From: Nansenia antarctica
Lineage: Eukaryota; Chordata; Actinopteri; Argentiniformes; Microstomatidae
Length of the DNA: 64,000 nt
Assembly (NCBI GenBank): GCA_963989245.1
Contig: OZ022349.1
Location: 33,907,616 to 33,971,615, forward strand
Reading direction: 5' to 3'
A program made the translations under genes and the position numbers. The notes under the pieces are model-generated. The model made no database searches, was not told where the DNA came from, and saw nothing but the letters and a program-made list of their open reading frames with translations. Positions 1 through 12,727 of this stretch are shown piece after piece (position 1 is the stretch's first letter; each line of letters starts with the position of its first letter).

Positions 1-1580
1 CTGGGAGTGGGGGACTGACCGCCAAGTGTGTTTTATATATGGACGACGTGAACCTTTTATGCACTGACCTTTTATCTGTTGACCGAGCACTGGACCAGAC
101 TGACTGGTACGGACGGGCCTCTGGGGCTAAATTAAACAGAGAAAAGACCCAAGCCCAATTTTACGGACCATGGACAGTGACCGATGTGGACAGACTCCCC
201 CTGACAGTGACACAGACTGACCTACAGATACTTGGGGTTAAGTTTGACAGGGAGGGGGGGAGGTACAGGGAACTGGAAGGACGTGATAGGGAAAGTTAGA
301 CAGCGACTGGGGTACTGGGGACTCAGACGACTGACTTTTGAAGGCAAGGTTTTAATCATTAAAGCTGTGATTTTACCTGTGCTTTTACTCATCTGTTCTG
401 TTTTTATCCCGTCACGAACCACTCTTTTAGCTTTAGACCGAGCCATGTTTTATTTCCTGTGGGGGTCCAAGTGGGAGAGACTGAAAAGGGAGGAGGTAAA
501 AAAGACACCCAAGAACGGAGGGAAAGGACTCCCAGACCTCCACCTGTTTTTAGGCAGCCGCTACACTACGCTACATATGGCATACGCCTTGGCCCCATCC
601 AGAGATCACAAAACAACAGCGATGGCACGGTTCTGGATGGGGTCATACCTGAGACGGCTGCAACTTTTAAAAACAGACTTGAGAGAACCCGTGTCTTTTA
701 ATCTCCCACCGGCATATGTTTTTATCAAGAAGTTTTTAAAAAGATATAACATGGAGAATGAGAACAAAGCTATTTTAATTAAACACCGTTCTCTTCTTTC
801 TCTTGTGCAGGAGCGGGAAGCAGTGAGTCCGGTGCGCGGGCTTGCATTCGGCGAGCCCTCCACCGTTTGGCGCAACGTAGCCCACCCTGCCCTCATGAAC
901 AGACACCGAGACCTGTCGTGGATGGTGGCCCATGAGATCCTCCCGGTCAGGGCCGTCATGCACTCCCGGGGCATGGCGGCATCTGCCACCTGCCCCCGAC
1001 CAGGGTGTGGCGCCCCCGAGACGGTGCGGCACTTGCTCTGGGAGTGCAACACAGCGAAAGACCTGTGGGCACGAGCCGGCCCCCTACTATACCCGTGCCT
1101 GCCAGCGGGAGAGGTCCTAGATGCCCAACTGGTGCTCTACGGGGTGAGCCGGAGGAGCATACCATCAGCGGACTTCGCCAGACTCTGGCTCACCCTGACA
1201 TGCTTTAAAGAAGCACTCTGGACCTCCCGCAGCCTGCTGGTAGGGAAGCGCGTGGAGACCACCCCACAGGCGGTGGTAGCTGCGGCCATTGAGACCTTGA
1301 GGGGATGTGTCGCACGTCGCCCATTCGGAGGAGGGGGTCAGAGGCCCACCATAGAGGTCCGGCCCTGACTGCGCGAGTGCCACCGCTGCCATGGTTGAGG
1401 GTCTCCTCTGGGAGCCTGAAACGGCGGTCGCGGGGAACTGTTCATGAAGGCGGGCGAGGCAGTCTTGATAAGGACTCACCCCGCTCCTGTACAACAGCCA
1501 TGTTTTTTTTTAAACATGTAATGTCATAACGTGTACTTGTATTTTTACAATAAAACCTTTCGAAAGAAAAAAAAAAAAAA
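1..1580 (+). mobile_element. Family A U2-specific non-LTR retrotransposon, 3' part (copy A0)
   Basis: The first 1580 bases match 37321-38893 almost base for base, so this is the 3' end of a second family A element cut by the window edge. It holds the RT to C-terminal part of ORF2, a 3' UTR of about 200 bp with AATAAA near 1551, and an A-rich tail of about 14 A. It joins U2 directly at position 39 of the snRNA. The tail is longer than in A1 (about 7 A). It may be a separate insertion or a duplicated copy with a changed tail. Confidence 0.9.
3..1368 (+). pseudogene. Family A ORF2 3' fragment, frameshifted (RT / C-terminal CCHC)
   Basis: This is the C-terminal third of the family A endonuclease/reverse transcriptase. 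It begins just before the YMDD catalytic box (codons from about 36) and runs to a TGA at 1366-1368. Compared with A1 (37561-37580) there is one extra G in the G-run at about 253-259. The frame containing YMDD therefore stops at 299, while the downstream frame continues from about 232 to 1368. The C-terminal zinc-knuckle-like motif (CPRPGCGAPETVRHLLWEC) is intact. One missense change relative to A1 lies in it (V for L before RHLLWEC). The break is a homopolymer indel, so it may be a real mutation or a sequencing error. Confidence 0.85.
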
Positions 1581-1731
1581 TCTGTTCTTATCAGTTTAAT
1601 ATCTGATACGTCCCCTACCCGGGGACCATATATTAAATTGATTTTTGCAACAGGGAGCTGGAATCGGGGCTTGCTCCGTCCACTCCACGCATCGACCTGG
1701 TATTGCAGTACATCCAGGAACGGTGCACTCC
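1581..1731 (+). pseudogene. U2 snRNA 3' part (nt 39-189) downstream of A0
   Basis: The sequence runs from TCTGTTCTTATCAG through the Sm-type ATTGATTTTTG to GGTGCACTCC. It is identical to the 3' part of the intact U2 genes in the window. The 5' 38 nt lie beyond element A0 and outside the window. Confidence 0.9.
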
Positions 1732-1885
1732 TATCTCATGTGAAGAAGAAGAAGAAGAAGAAGAAGAAGAAGAAGAAGAAGAACTCAAGGGCACACTAGT
1801 AGTGGTGTGGTTTCAGGCGGGATTTGAACTCACAACCTTCCGATCACAAGTCCAACTCACTATCCACTAGACCACCACTACCCAC

Positions 1886-1916
<31 letters not shown>

Positions 1917-2360
1917 AAGAAGAAGAAGAAGAAGAAGAAGAAGAAGAAGAAGAAGAAGAAGAAGAAGAAGAAGAAGAAGAAGAAGAAGAAGAAGAAGAAG
2001 AAGAAGAAAGAAGAAGAAGAAGAAGAAAGAAGAAGAAGAAGAAGAAGAAGAAGAAGAAGAAGAAGAAGAAGAAGAAGAAGAAGAAGAAGAAGAAGAAGAA
2101 GAAGAAGAAGAAGAAGAAGAAGAAGAAGAAGAAGAAGAAGAAGAAGAAGAAGAAGAAGAAACTCAAGGGCACACTAGTAGTGGTGTGGTTTCAGGCGGGA
2201 TTTGAACTCACAACCTTCCGATCACAAGTCCAACTCACTATCCACTAGACCACCAGAACTCAAGGGCACACTAGTAGTGGTGTGGTTTCAGGCGGGATTT
2301 GAACTCACAACCTTCCGATCACAAGTCCAACTCACTATCCACTAGACCACCACTACCCAC

Positions 2361-2391
<31 letters not shown>

Positions 2392-2601
2392 AAGAAGAAG
2401 AACTCAAGGGCACACTAGTAGTGGTGTGGTTTCAGGCGGGATTTGAACTCACAACCTTCCGATCACAAGTCCAACTCACTATCCACTAGACCACCAGAAC
2501 TCAAGGGCACACTAGTAGTGGTGTGGTTTCAGGCGGGATTTGAACTCACAACCTTCCGATCACAAGTCCAACTCACTATCCACTAGACCACCACTACCCA
2601 C

Positions 2602-2632
<31 letters not shown>

Positions 2633-2739
2633 AAGAACTCAAGGGCACACTAGTAGTGGTGTGGTTTCAGGCGGGATTTGAACTCACAACCTTCCGATCA
2701 CAAGTCCAACTCACTATCCACTAGACCACCACTACCCAC

Positions 2740-2770
<31 letters not shown>

Positions 2771-2989
2771 AAGAAGAAGAAGAAGAAGAACTCAAGGGCA
2801 CACTAGTAGTGGTGTGGTTTCAGGCGGGATTTGAACTCACAACCTTCCGATCACAAGTCCAACTCACTATCCACTAGACCACCAGAACTCAAGGGCACAC
2901 TAGTAGTGGTGTGGTTTCAGGCGGGATTTGAACTCACAACCTTCCGATCACAAGTCCAACTCACTATCCACTAGACCACCACTACCCAC

Positions 2990-3020
<31 letters not shown>

Positions 3021-3224
3021 AAGAACTCAAGGGCACACTAGTAGTGGTGTGGTTTCAGGCGGGATTTGAACTCACAACCTTCCGATCACAAGTCCAACTC
3101 ACTATCCACTAGACCACCAGAACTCAAGGGCACACTAGTAGTGGTGTGGTTTCAGGCGGGATTTGAACTCACAACCTTCCGATCACAAGTCCAACTCACT
3201 ATCCACTAGACCACCACTACCCAC

Positions 3225-3255
<31 letters not shown>

Positions 3256-3362
3256 AAGAACTCAAGGGCACACTAGTAGTGGTGTGGTTTCAGGCGGGAT
3301 TTGAACTCACAACCTTCCGATCACAAGTCCAACTCACTATCCACTAGACCACCACTACCCAC

Positions 3363-3393
<31 letters not shown>

Positions 3394-3603
3394 AAGAAGA
3401 AGAACTCAAGGGCACACTAGTAGTGGTGTGGTTTCAGGCGGGATTTGAACTCACAACCTTCCGATCACAAGTCCAACTCACTATCCACTAGACCACCAGA
3501 ACTCAAGGGCACACTAGTAGTGGTGTGGTTTCAGGCGGGATTTGAACTCACAACCTTCCGATCACAAGTCCAACTCACTATCCACTAGACCACCACTACC
3601 CAC

Positions 3604-3634
<31 letters not shown>

Positions 3635-3847
3635 AAGAAGAAGAAGAACTCAAGGGCACACTAGTAGTGGTGTGGTTTCAGGCGGGATTTGAACTCACAA
3701 CCTTCCGATCACAAGTCCAACTCACTATCCACTAGACCACCAGAACTCAAGGGCACACTAGTAGTGGTGTGGTTTCAGGCGGGATTTGAACTCACAACCT
3801 TCCGATCACAAGTCCAACTCACTATCCACTAGACCACCACTACCCAC

Positions 3848-3878
<31 letters not shown>

Positions 3879-3985
3879 AAGAACTCAAGGGCACACTAGT
3901 AGTGGTGTGGTTTCAGGCGGGATTTGAACTCACAACCTTCCGATCACAAGTCCAACTCACTATCCACTAGACCACCACTACCCAC

Positions 3986-4016
<31 letters not shown>

Positions 4017-4217
4017 AACTCAAGGGCACACTAGTAGTGGTGTGGTTTCAGGCGGGATTTGAACTCACAACCTTCCGATCACAAGTCCAACTCACTATCC
4101 ACTAGACCACCAGAACTCAAGGGCACACTAGTAGTGGTGTGGTTTCAGGCGGGATTTGAACTCACAACCTTCCGATCACAAGTCCAACTCACTATCCACT
4201 AGACCACCACTACCCAC

Positions 4218-4248
<31 letters not shown>

Positions 4249-4454
4249 AAGAAGAACTCAAGGGCACACTAGTAGTGGTGTGGTTTCAGGCGGGATTTGA
4301 ACTCACAACCTTCCGATCACAAGTCCAACTCACTATCCACTAGACCACCAGAATCAAGGGCACACTAGTAGTGGTGTGGTTTCAGGCGGGATTTGAACTC
4401 ACAACCTTCCGATCACAAGTCCAACTCACTATCCACTAGACCACCACTACCCAC

Positions 4455-4485
<31 letters not shown>

Positions 4486-4818
4486 AAGAACTCAAGGGCA
4501 CACTAGTTGTGGTGTGGTTTCAGGCGGGATTTGAACTCACAACCTTCCGATCACAAGTCCAACTCACTATCCACTAGACCACCACTACCCACTAAGAAGA
4601 AGAAGAAGAAGAAGAAGAACTCAAGGGCACACTAGTAGTGGTGTGGTTTCAGGCGGGATTTGAACTCACAACCTTCCGATCACAAGTCCAACTCACTATC
4701 CACTAGACCACCAGAACTCAAGGGCACACTAGTAGTGGTGTGGTTTCAGGCGGGATTTGAACTCACAACCTTCCGATCACAAGTCCAACTCACTATCCAC
4801 TAGACCACCACTACCCAC

Positions 4819-4849
<31 letters not shown>

Positions 4850-5059
4850 AAGAAGAAGAACTCAAGGGCACACTAGTAGTGGTGTGGTTTCAGGCGGGAT
4901 TTGAACTCACAACCTTCCGATCACAAGTCCAACTCACTATCCACTAGACCACCAGAACTCAAGGGCACACTAGTAGTGGTGTGGTTTCAGGCGGGATTTG
5001 AACTCACAACCTTCCGATCACAAGTCCAACTCACTATCCACTAGACCACCACTACCCAC

Positions 5060-5090
<31 letters not shown>

Positions 5091-5203
5091 AAGAAGAAGA
5101 ACTCAAGGGCACACTAGTAGTGGTGTGGTTTCAGGCGGGATTTGAACTCACAACCTTCCGATCACAAGTCCAACTCACTATCCACTAGACCACCACTACC
5201 CAC

Positions 5204-5234
<31 letters not shown>

Positions 5235-5672
5235 AAGAAGAAGAAGAACTCAAGGGCACACTAGTAGTGGTGTGGTTTCAGGCGGGATTTGAACTCACAA
5301 CCTTCCGATCACAAGTCCAACTCACTATCCACTAGACCACCAGAACTCAAGGGCACACTAGTAGTGGTGTGGTTTCAGGCGGGATTTGAACTCACAACCT
5401 TCCGATCACAAGTCCAACTCACTATCCACTAGACCACCACTACCCACTAAGAAGAAGAAGAAGAAGAAGAAGAAGAACTCAAGGGCACACTAGTAGTGGT
5501 GTGGTTTCAGGCGGGATTTGAACTCACAACCTTCCGATCACAAGTCCAACTCACTATCCACTAGACCACCAGAACTCAAGGGCACACTAGTAGTGGTGTG
5601 GTTTCAGGCGGGATTTGAACAACCTTCCGATCACAAGTCCAACTCACTATCCACTAGACCACCACTACCCAC

Positions 5673-5703
<31 letters not shown>

Positions 5704-5898
5704 AACTCAAGGGCACACTAGTAGTGGTGTGGTTTCAGGCGGGATTTGAACACAACCTTCCGATCACAAGTCCAACTCACTATCCACTAGACCACCAGAA
5801 CTCAAGGGCACACTAGTAGTGGTGTGGTTTCAGGCGGGATTTGAACAACCTTCCGATCACAAGTCCAACTCACTATCCACTAGACCACCACTACCCAC

Positions 5899-5929
<31 letters not shown>

Positions 5930-6128
5930 AACTCAAGGGCACACTAGTAGTGGTGTGGTTTCAGGCGGGATTTGAACACAACCTTCCGATCACAAGTCCA
6001 ACTCACTATCCACTAGACCACCAGAACTCAAGGGCACACTAGTAGTGGTGTGGTTTCAGGCGGGATTTGAACTCACAACCTTCCGATCACAAGTCCAACT
6101 CACTATCCACTAGACCACCACTACCCAC

Positions 6129-6159
<31 letters not shown>

Positions 6160-6588
6160 AAGAACTCAAGGGCACACTAGTAGTGGTGTGGTTTCAGGCG
6201 GGATTTGAACTCACAACCTTCCGATCACAAGTCCAACTCACTATCCACTAGACCACCAGAACTCAAGGGCACACTAGTAGTGGTGTGGTTTCAGGCGGGA
6301 TTTGAACAACCTTCCGATCACAAGTCCAACTCACTATCCACTAGACCACCACTACCCACTAAGAAGAAGAAGAAGAAGAAGAAGAAGAACTCAAGGGCAC
6401 ACTAGTAGTGGTGTGGTTTCAGGCGGGATTTGAACTCACAACCTTCCGATCACAAGTCCAACTCACTATCCACTAGACCACCAGAACTCAAGGGCACACT
6501 AGTAGTGGTGTGGTTTCAGGCGGGATTTGAACTCACAACCTTCCGATCACAAGTCCAACTCACTATCCACTAGACCACCACTACCCAC

Positions 6589-6619
<31 letters not shown>

Positions 6620-6958
6620 AAGAAGAACTCAAGGGCACACTAGTAGTGGTGTGGTTTCAGGCGGGATTTGAACTCACAACCTTCCGATCACAAGTCCAAC
6701 TCACTATCCACTAGACCACCACTACCCACTAAGAAGAAGAAGAAGAAGAAGAAGAAGAACTCAAGGGCACACTAGTAGTGGTGTGGTTTCAGGCGGGATT
6801 TGAACTCACAACCTTCCGATCACAAGTCCAACTCACTATCCACTAGACCACCAGAACTCAAGGGCACACTAGTAGTGGTGTGGTTTCAGGCGGGATTTGA
6901 ACTCACAACCTTCCGATCACAAGTCCAACTCACTATCCACTAGACCACCACTACCCAC

Positions 6959-6989
<31 letters not shown>

Positions 6990-7196
6990 AAGAAGAACTC
7001 AAGGGCACACTAGTAGTGGTGTGGTTTCAGGCGGGATTTGAACTCACAACCTTCCGATCACAAGTCCAACTCACTATCCACTAGACCACCAGAACTCAAG
7101 GGCACACTAGTAGTGGTGTGGTTTCAGGCGGGATTTGAACTCACAACCTTCCGATCACAAGTCCAACTCACTATCCACTAGACCACCACTACCCAC

Positions 7197-7227
<31 letters not shown>

Positions 7228-7343
7228 AAGAAGAAGAAGAACTCAAGGGCACACTAGTAGTGGTGTGGTTTCAGGCGGGATTTGAACTCACAACCTTCCG
7301 ATCACAAGTCCAACTCACTATCCACTAGACCACCACTACCCAC

Positions 7344-7374
<31 letters not shown>

Positions 7375-7484
7375 AAGAAGAACTCAAGGGCACACTAGTA
7401 GTGGTGTGGTTTCAGGCGGGATTTGAACTCACAACCTTCCGATCACAAGTCCAACTCACTATCCACTAGACCACCACTACCCAC

Positions 7485-7515
<31 letters not shown>

Positions 7516-7722
7516 AAGAAGAACTCAAGGGCACACTAGTAGTGGTGTGGTTTCAGGCGGGATTTGAACTCACAACCTTCCGATCACAAGTCCAACTCAC
7601 TATCCACTAGACCACCAGAACTCAAAGGCACACTAGTAGTGGTGTGGTTTCAGGCGGGATTTGAACTCACAACCTTCCGATCACAAGTCCAACTCACTAT
7701 CCACTAGACCACCACTACCCAC

Positions 7723-7753
<31 letters not shown>

Positions 7754-7866
7754 AAGAAGAAGAACTCAAGGGCACACTAGTAGTGGTGTGGTTTCAGGCG
7801 GGATTTGAACTCACAACCTTCCGATCACAAGTCCAACTCACTATCCACTAGACCACCACTACCCAC

Positions 7867-7897
<31 letters not shown>

Positions 7898-8001
7898 AAC
7901 TCAAGGGCACACTAGTAGTGGTGTGGTTTCAGGCGGGATTTGATCTCACAACCTTCCGATCACAAGTCCAACTCACTATCCACTAGACCACCACTACCCA
8001 C

Positions 8002-8032
<31 letters not shown>

Positions 8033-8142
8033 AAGAAGAACTCAAGGGCACACTAGTAGTGGTGTGGTTTCAGGCGGGATTTGAACTCACAACCTTCCGA
8101 TCACAAGTCCAACTCACTATCCACTAGACCACCACTACCCAC

Positions 8143-8173
<31 letters not shown>

Positions 8174-8289
8174 AAGAAGAAGAAGAACTCAAGGGCACAC
8201 TAGTAGTGGTGTGGTTTCAGGCGGGATTTGAACTCACAACCTTCCGATCACAAGTCCAACTCACTATCCACTAGACCACCACTACCCAC

Positions 8290-8320
<31 letters not shown>

Positions 8321-8649
8321 AAGAAGAACTCAAGTAGTGGTGTGGTTTCAGGCGGGATTTGAACTCACAACCTTCCGATCACAAGTCCAACTCACTATCC
8401 ACTAGACCACCAGAACTCAAGGGCACACTAGTAGTGGTGTGGTTTCAGGCGGGATTTGAACTCACAACCTTCCGATCACAAGTCCATCTCACTATCCACT
8501 AGACCACCACTACCCACTAAGAAGAAGAAGAAGAAGAAGAAGAAGAACTCAAGGGCACACTAGTAGTGGTGTGGTTTCAGGCGGGATTTGAACTCACAAC
8601 CTTCCGATCACAAGTCCAACTCACTATCCACTAGACCACCACTACCCAC

Positions 8650-8680
<31 letters not shown>

Positions 8681-8793
8681 AAGAAGAAGAACTCAAGGGC
8701 ACACTAGTAGTGGTGTGGTTTCAGGCGGGATTTGAACTCACAACCTTCCGATCACAAGTCCAACTCACTATCCACTAGACCACCACTACCCAC
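1732..8793 (-). repeat. Tandem array of tRNA-derived SINE-like units with (TTC)n tails
   Basis: Dozens of copies of a 106-bp unit (about 94-97 bp when fused) alternate with (AAG)n tracts. Two junction types occur. In one the unit ends CACTACCCACTA and is followed by (AGA)n. In the other two units are fused directly at CCACCAG/AACTCAAG without a tract. The array alternates irregularly between fused dimers and monomers. Long pure or near-pure AAG tracts lie at about 1741-1780 and 1887-2160. Scattered variants include AACAACC deletions around 5620-5990 and 6308, TGATCTCAC at 7943 and CAAGTAGTGG at 8333. No host gene is seen here. Confidence 0.9.
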
Positions 8794-8894
8794 AAAAAAC
8801 GCACAAGCCTTTCGCCTTTTACTAAAGACTTCTGTGGAGAGGAACACTTACGAGTTCAAGCTATTTTTGGCAGGCTCTGCGTCTCGCTGAGCCC
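8794..8894 (+). pseudogene. U5 snRNA-like segment, 5'-truncated
   Basis: The invariant U5 loop 1 core GCCTTTTAC is present at 8815-8823 inside CCTTTCGCCTTTTACTAAAG, followed by GTGGAGAGGAAC. An Sm-like CTATTTTTGG and a terminal stem (GGCTC...GAGCC) follow. The first 18-20 nt of U5 (ACTCTGGTTTCTCTTCA in the usual gene) are missing: the repeat array abuts directly at CCCAC. Nine nucleotides beyond the end, GTTTCAAGGTAAG (8904-8916) resembles an snRNA 3' box. No U5 promoter remains, so I read it as a pseudogene. The same truncation is present in all nine units. Confidence 0.85.
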
Positions 8895-9019
8895 ATATCC
8901 GTGTTTCAAGGTAAGCCAGGTGGGGGTCACAGGTCACAGGTCACAGGTCACAGGTCAACCCATTTTTCACACTTTGACCATAATGGCGGCGGAGGTGGGC
9001 GCGGTTCAATTTATGGGTT
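8895..9019 (+). promoter_or_regulatory. U2 snRNA 5' flank: (GGTCACA)5 and PSE-like region
   Basis: The flank holds five direct 7-bp repeats GGTCACA at 8925-8957, equivalent to AGGTCA half-sites spaced by 1 bp. A segment TCACACTTTGACCATAATGG sits about 35-55 bp before U2 nucleotide 1, where a snRNA proximal sequence element (PSE) belongs; its match to the vertebrate PSE consensus is only partial. ATGGCGGCGG is YY1-like. There is no TATA box, as expected for Pol II snRNA genes. Confidence 0.6.
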
Positions 9020-9208
9020 ATCGCTTCTCGGCCTTTTGGCTAAGATCAAGTGTAGTATCTGTTCTTATCAGTTTAATATCTGATACGTCCCCTACCCGGG
9101 GACCATATATTAAATTGATTTTTGCAACAGGGAGCTGGAATCGGGGCTTGCTCCGTCCACTCCACGCATCGACCTGGTATTGCAGTACATCCAGGAACGG
9201 TGCACTCC
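9020..9208 (+). ncRNA. RNU2: U2 spliceosomal snRNA, intact copy
   Basis: U2 pairs with the intron branch site in the spliceosome. The gene starts ATCGCTTCTCGGCCTTTTGG and carries GTAGTA (branch-site recognition, nt 33-38), the stem IIa region TATCAGTTTAATATCTGATA, the Sm-type ATTGATTTTTG, and stem loops III/IV to GGTGCACTCC. This is the full length expected (about 188-190 nt). The usual 3' box is not evident because GAA repeats begin about 10 nt after the end. Whether this copy is transcribed cannot be told from sequence. Confidence 0.95.
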
Positions 9209-9384
9209 TATCTCATGTGAAGAAGAAGAAGAAGAAGAAGAAGAAGAAAGAAGAAGAAGAAGAAGAAGAAGAAGAAGAAGAACTCAAGGGCACACTAGTA
9301 GTGGTGTGGTTTCAGGCGGGATTTGAACTCACAACCTTCCGATCACAAGTCCAACTCACTATCCACTAGACCACCACTACCCAC

Positions 9385-9415
<31 letters not shown>

Positions 9416-9780
9416 AAGAAGAAGAAGAAGAAGAAGAAGAAGAAGAAGAAGAAGAAGAAGAAGAAGAAGAAGAAGAAGAAGAAGAAGAAGAAGAAGAAGA
9501 AGAAGAAGAAGAAGAAGAAGAAGAAGAAGAAGAAGAAGAAGAAGAACTCAAGGGCACACTAGTAGTGGTGTGGTTTCAGGCGGGATTTGAACTCACAACC
9601 TTCCGATCACAAGTCCAACTCACTATCCACTAGACCACCACTACCCACTAAGAAGAAGAAGAAGAAGAAGAAGAAGAACTCAAGGGCACACTAGTAGTGG
9701 TGTGGTTTCAGGCGGGATTTGAACTCACAACCTTCCGATCACAAGTCCAACTCACTATCCACTAGACCACCACTACCCAC

Positions 9781-9811
<31 letters not shown>

Positions 9812-10144
9812 AAGAACTCAAGGGCACACTAGTAGTGGTGTGGTTTCAGGCGGGATTTGAACTCACAACCTTCCGATCACAAGTCCAACTCACTATCCAC
9901 TAGACCACCAGAACTCAAGGGCACACTAGTAGTGGTGTGGTTTCAGGCGGGATTTGAACTCACAACCTTCCGATCACAAGTCCAACTCACTATCCACTAG
10001 ACCACCACTACCCACTAAGAAGAAGAAGAAGAAGAAGAAGAACTCAAGGGCACACTAGTAGTGGTGTGGTTTCAGGCGGGATTTGAACTCACAACCTTCC
10101 GATCACAAGTCCAACTCACTATCCACTAGACCACCACTACCCAC

Positions 10145-10175
<31 letters not shown>

Positions 10176-10737
10176 AAGAACTCAAGGGCACACTAGTAGT
10201 GGTGTGGTTTCAGGCGGGATTTGAACTCACAACCTTCCGATCACAAGTCCAACTCACTATCCACTAGACCACCAGAACTCAAGGGCACACTAGTAGTGGT
10301 GTGGTTTCAGGCGGGATTTGAACTCACAACCTTCCGATCACAAGTCCAACTCACTATCCACTAGACCACCACTACCCACTAAGAAGAAGAAGAAGAAGAA
10401 GAAGAAGAACTCAAGGGCACACTAGTAGTGGTGTGGTTTCAGGCGGGATTTGAACTCACAACCTTCCGATCACAAGTCCAACTCACTATCCACTAGACCA
10501 CCAGAACTCAAGGGCACACTAGTAGTGGTGTGGTTTCAGGCGGGATTTGAACTCACAACCTTCCGATCACAAGTCCAACTCACTATCCACTAGACCACCA
10601 CTACCCACTAAGAAGAAGAAGAAGAAGAAGAAGAACTCAAGGGCACACTAGTAGTGGTGTGGTTTCAGGCGGGATTTGAACTCACAACCTTCCGATCACA
10701 AGTCCAACTCACTATCCACTAGACCACCACTACCCAC

Positions 10738-10768
<31 letters not shown>

Positions 10769-10978
10769 AAGAAGAAGAACTCAAGGGCACACTAGTAGTG
10801 GTGTGGTTTCAGGCGGGATTTGAACTCACAACCTTCCGATCACAAGTCCAACTCACTATCCACTAGACCACCAGAACTCAAGGGCACACTAGTAGTGGTG
10901 TGGTTTCAGGCGGGATTTGAACTCACAACCTTCCGATCACAAGTCCAACTCACTATCCACTAGACCACCACTACCCAC

Positions 10979-11009
<31 letters not shown>

Positions 11010-11122
11010 AAGAAGAAGAACTCAAGGGCACACTAGTAGTGGTGTGGTTTCAGGCGGGATTTGAACTCACAACCTTCCGATCACAAGTCCAACTCACTAT
11101 CCACTAGACCACCACTACCCAC

Positions 11123-11153
<31 letters not shown>

Positions 11154-11354
11154 AACTCAAGGGCACACTAGTAGTGGTGTGGTTTCAGGCGGGATTTGAA
11201 CTCACAACCTTCCGATCACAAGTCCAACTCACTATCCACTAGACCACCAGAACTCAAGGGCACACTAGTAGTGGTGTGGTTTCAGGCGGGATTTGAACTC
11301 ACAACCTTCCGATCACAAGTCCAACTCACTATCCACTAGACCACCACTACCCAC

Positions 11355-11385
<31 letters not shown>

Positions 11386-11492
11386 AAGAACTCAAGGGCA
11401 CACTAGTAGTGGTGTGGTTTCAGGTGGGATTTGAACTCACAACCTTCCGATCACAAGTCCAACTCACTATCCACTAGACCACCACTACCCAC

Positions 11493-11523
<31 letters not shown>

Positions 11524-11627
11524 AACTCAAGGGCACACTAGTAGTGGTGTGGTTTCAGGCGGGATTTGAACTCACAACCTTCCGATCACAAGTCCAACTC
11601 ACTATCCACTAGACCACCACTACCCAC

Positions 11628-11658
<31 letters not shown>

Positions 11659-11862
11659 AAGAACTCAAGGGCACACTAGTAGTGGTGTGGTTTCAGGCGG
11701 GATTTGAACTCACAACCTTCCGATCACAAGTCCAACTCACTATCCACTAGACCACCAGAACTCAAAGGCACACTAGTAGTGGTGTGGTTTCAGGCGGGAT
11801 TTGAACTCACAACCTTCCGATCACAAGTCCAACTCACTATCCACTAGACCACCACTACCCAC

Positions 11863-11893
<31 letters not shown>

Positions 11894-12132
11894 AAGAAGA
11901 ACTCAAGGGCACACTAGTAGTGGTGTGGTTTCAGGCGGGATTTGAACTCACAACCTTCCGATCACAAGTCCAACTCACTATCCACTAGACCACCACTACC
12001 CACTAAGAAGAAGAAGAAGAAGAAGAAGAACTCAAGGGCACACTAGTAGTGGTGTGGTTTCAGGCGGGATTTGAACTCACAACCTTCCGATCACAAGTCC
12101 AACTCACTATCCACTAGACCACCACTACCCAC

Positions 12133-12163
<31 letters not shown>

Positions 12164-12402
12164 AAGAAGAACTCAAGGGCACACTAGTAGTGGTGTGGTT
12201 TCAGGCGGGATTTGAACTCACAACCTTCCGATCACAAGTCCAACTCACTATCCACTAGACCACCACTACCCACTAAGAAGAAGAAGAAGAAGAAGAAGAA
12301 CTCAAGGGCACACTAGTAGTGGTGTGGTTTCAGGCGGGATTTGAACTCACAACCTTCCGATCACAAGTCCAACTCACTATCCACTAGACCACCACTACCC
12401 AC

Positions 12403-12433
<31 letters not shown>

Positions 12434-12552
12434 AAGAAGAAGAAGAAGAACTCAAGGGCACACTAGTAGTGGTGTGGTTTCAGGCGGGATTTGAACTCAC
12501 AACCTTCCGATCACAAGTCCAACTCACTATCCACTAGACCACCACTACCCAC

Positions 12553-12583
<31 letters not shown>

Positions 12584-12696
12584 AAGAAGAAGAACTCAAG
12601 GGCACACTAGTAGTGGTGTGGTTTCAGGCGGGATTTGAACTCACAACCTTCCGATCACAAGTCCAACTCACTATCCACTAGACCACCACTACCCAC

Positions 12697-12727
<31 letters not shown>

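Noticed and set aside
1824..2177. Long reading frames of poly-Lys, poly-Glu, poly-Arg or poly-Ser across the AAG runs (also near 9323, 33000, 39941, 44006, 60477 and 62124)
   Set aside because: They are translations of the (AAG)n microsatellite joined to the SINE-like unit; every frame is open in a pure triplet repeat, so they are no evidence of a gene.
2400..8790. CRISPR-like or tRNA gene array suggested by regular repeats
   Set aside because: The 'spacers' are all the same (AAG)n tract, and the repeat is a tRNA-derived SINE-like unit with imperfect arms, no Pol III terminator and a microsatellite tail.
8920..9369. 149-aa frame spanning the U2 promoter and gene (similar at 14888, 58841, 60168 and 61815)
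   Set aside because: It overlaps the U2 snRNA and ends in microsatellite; chance open frame in a conserved RNA gene.
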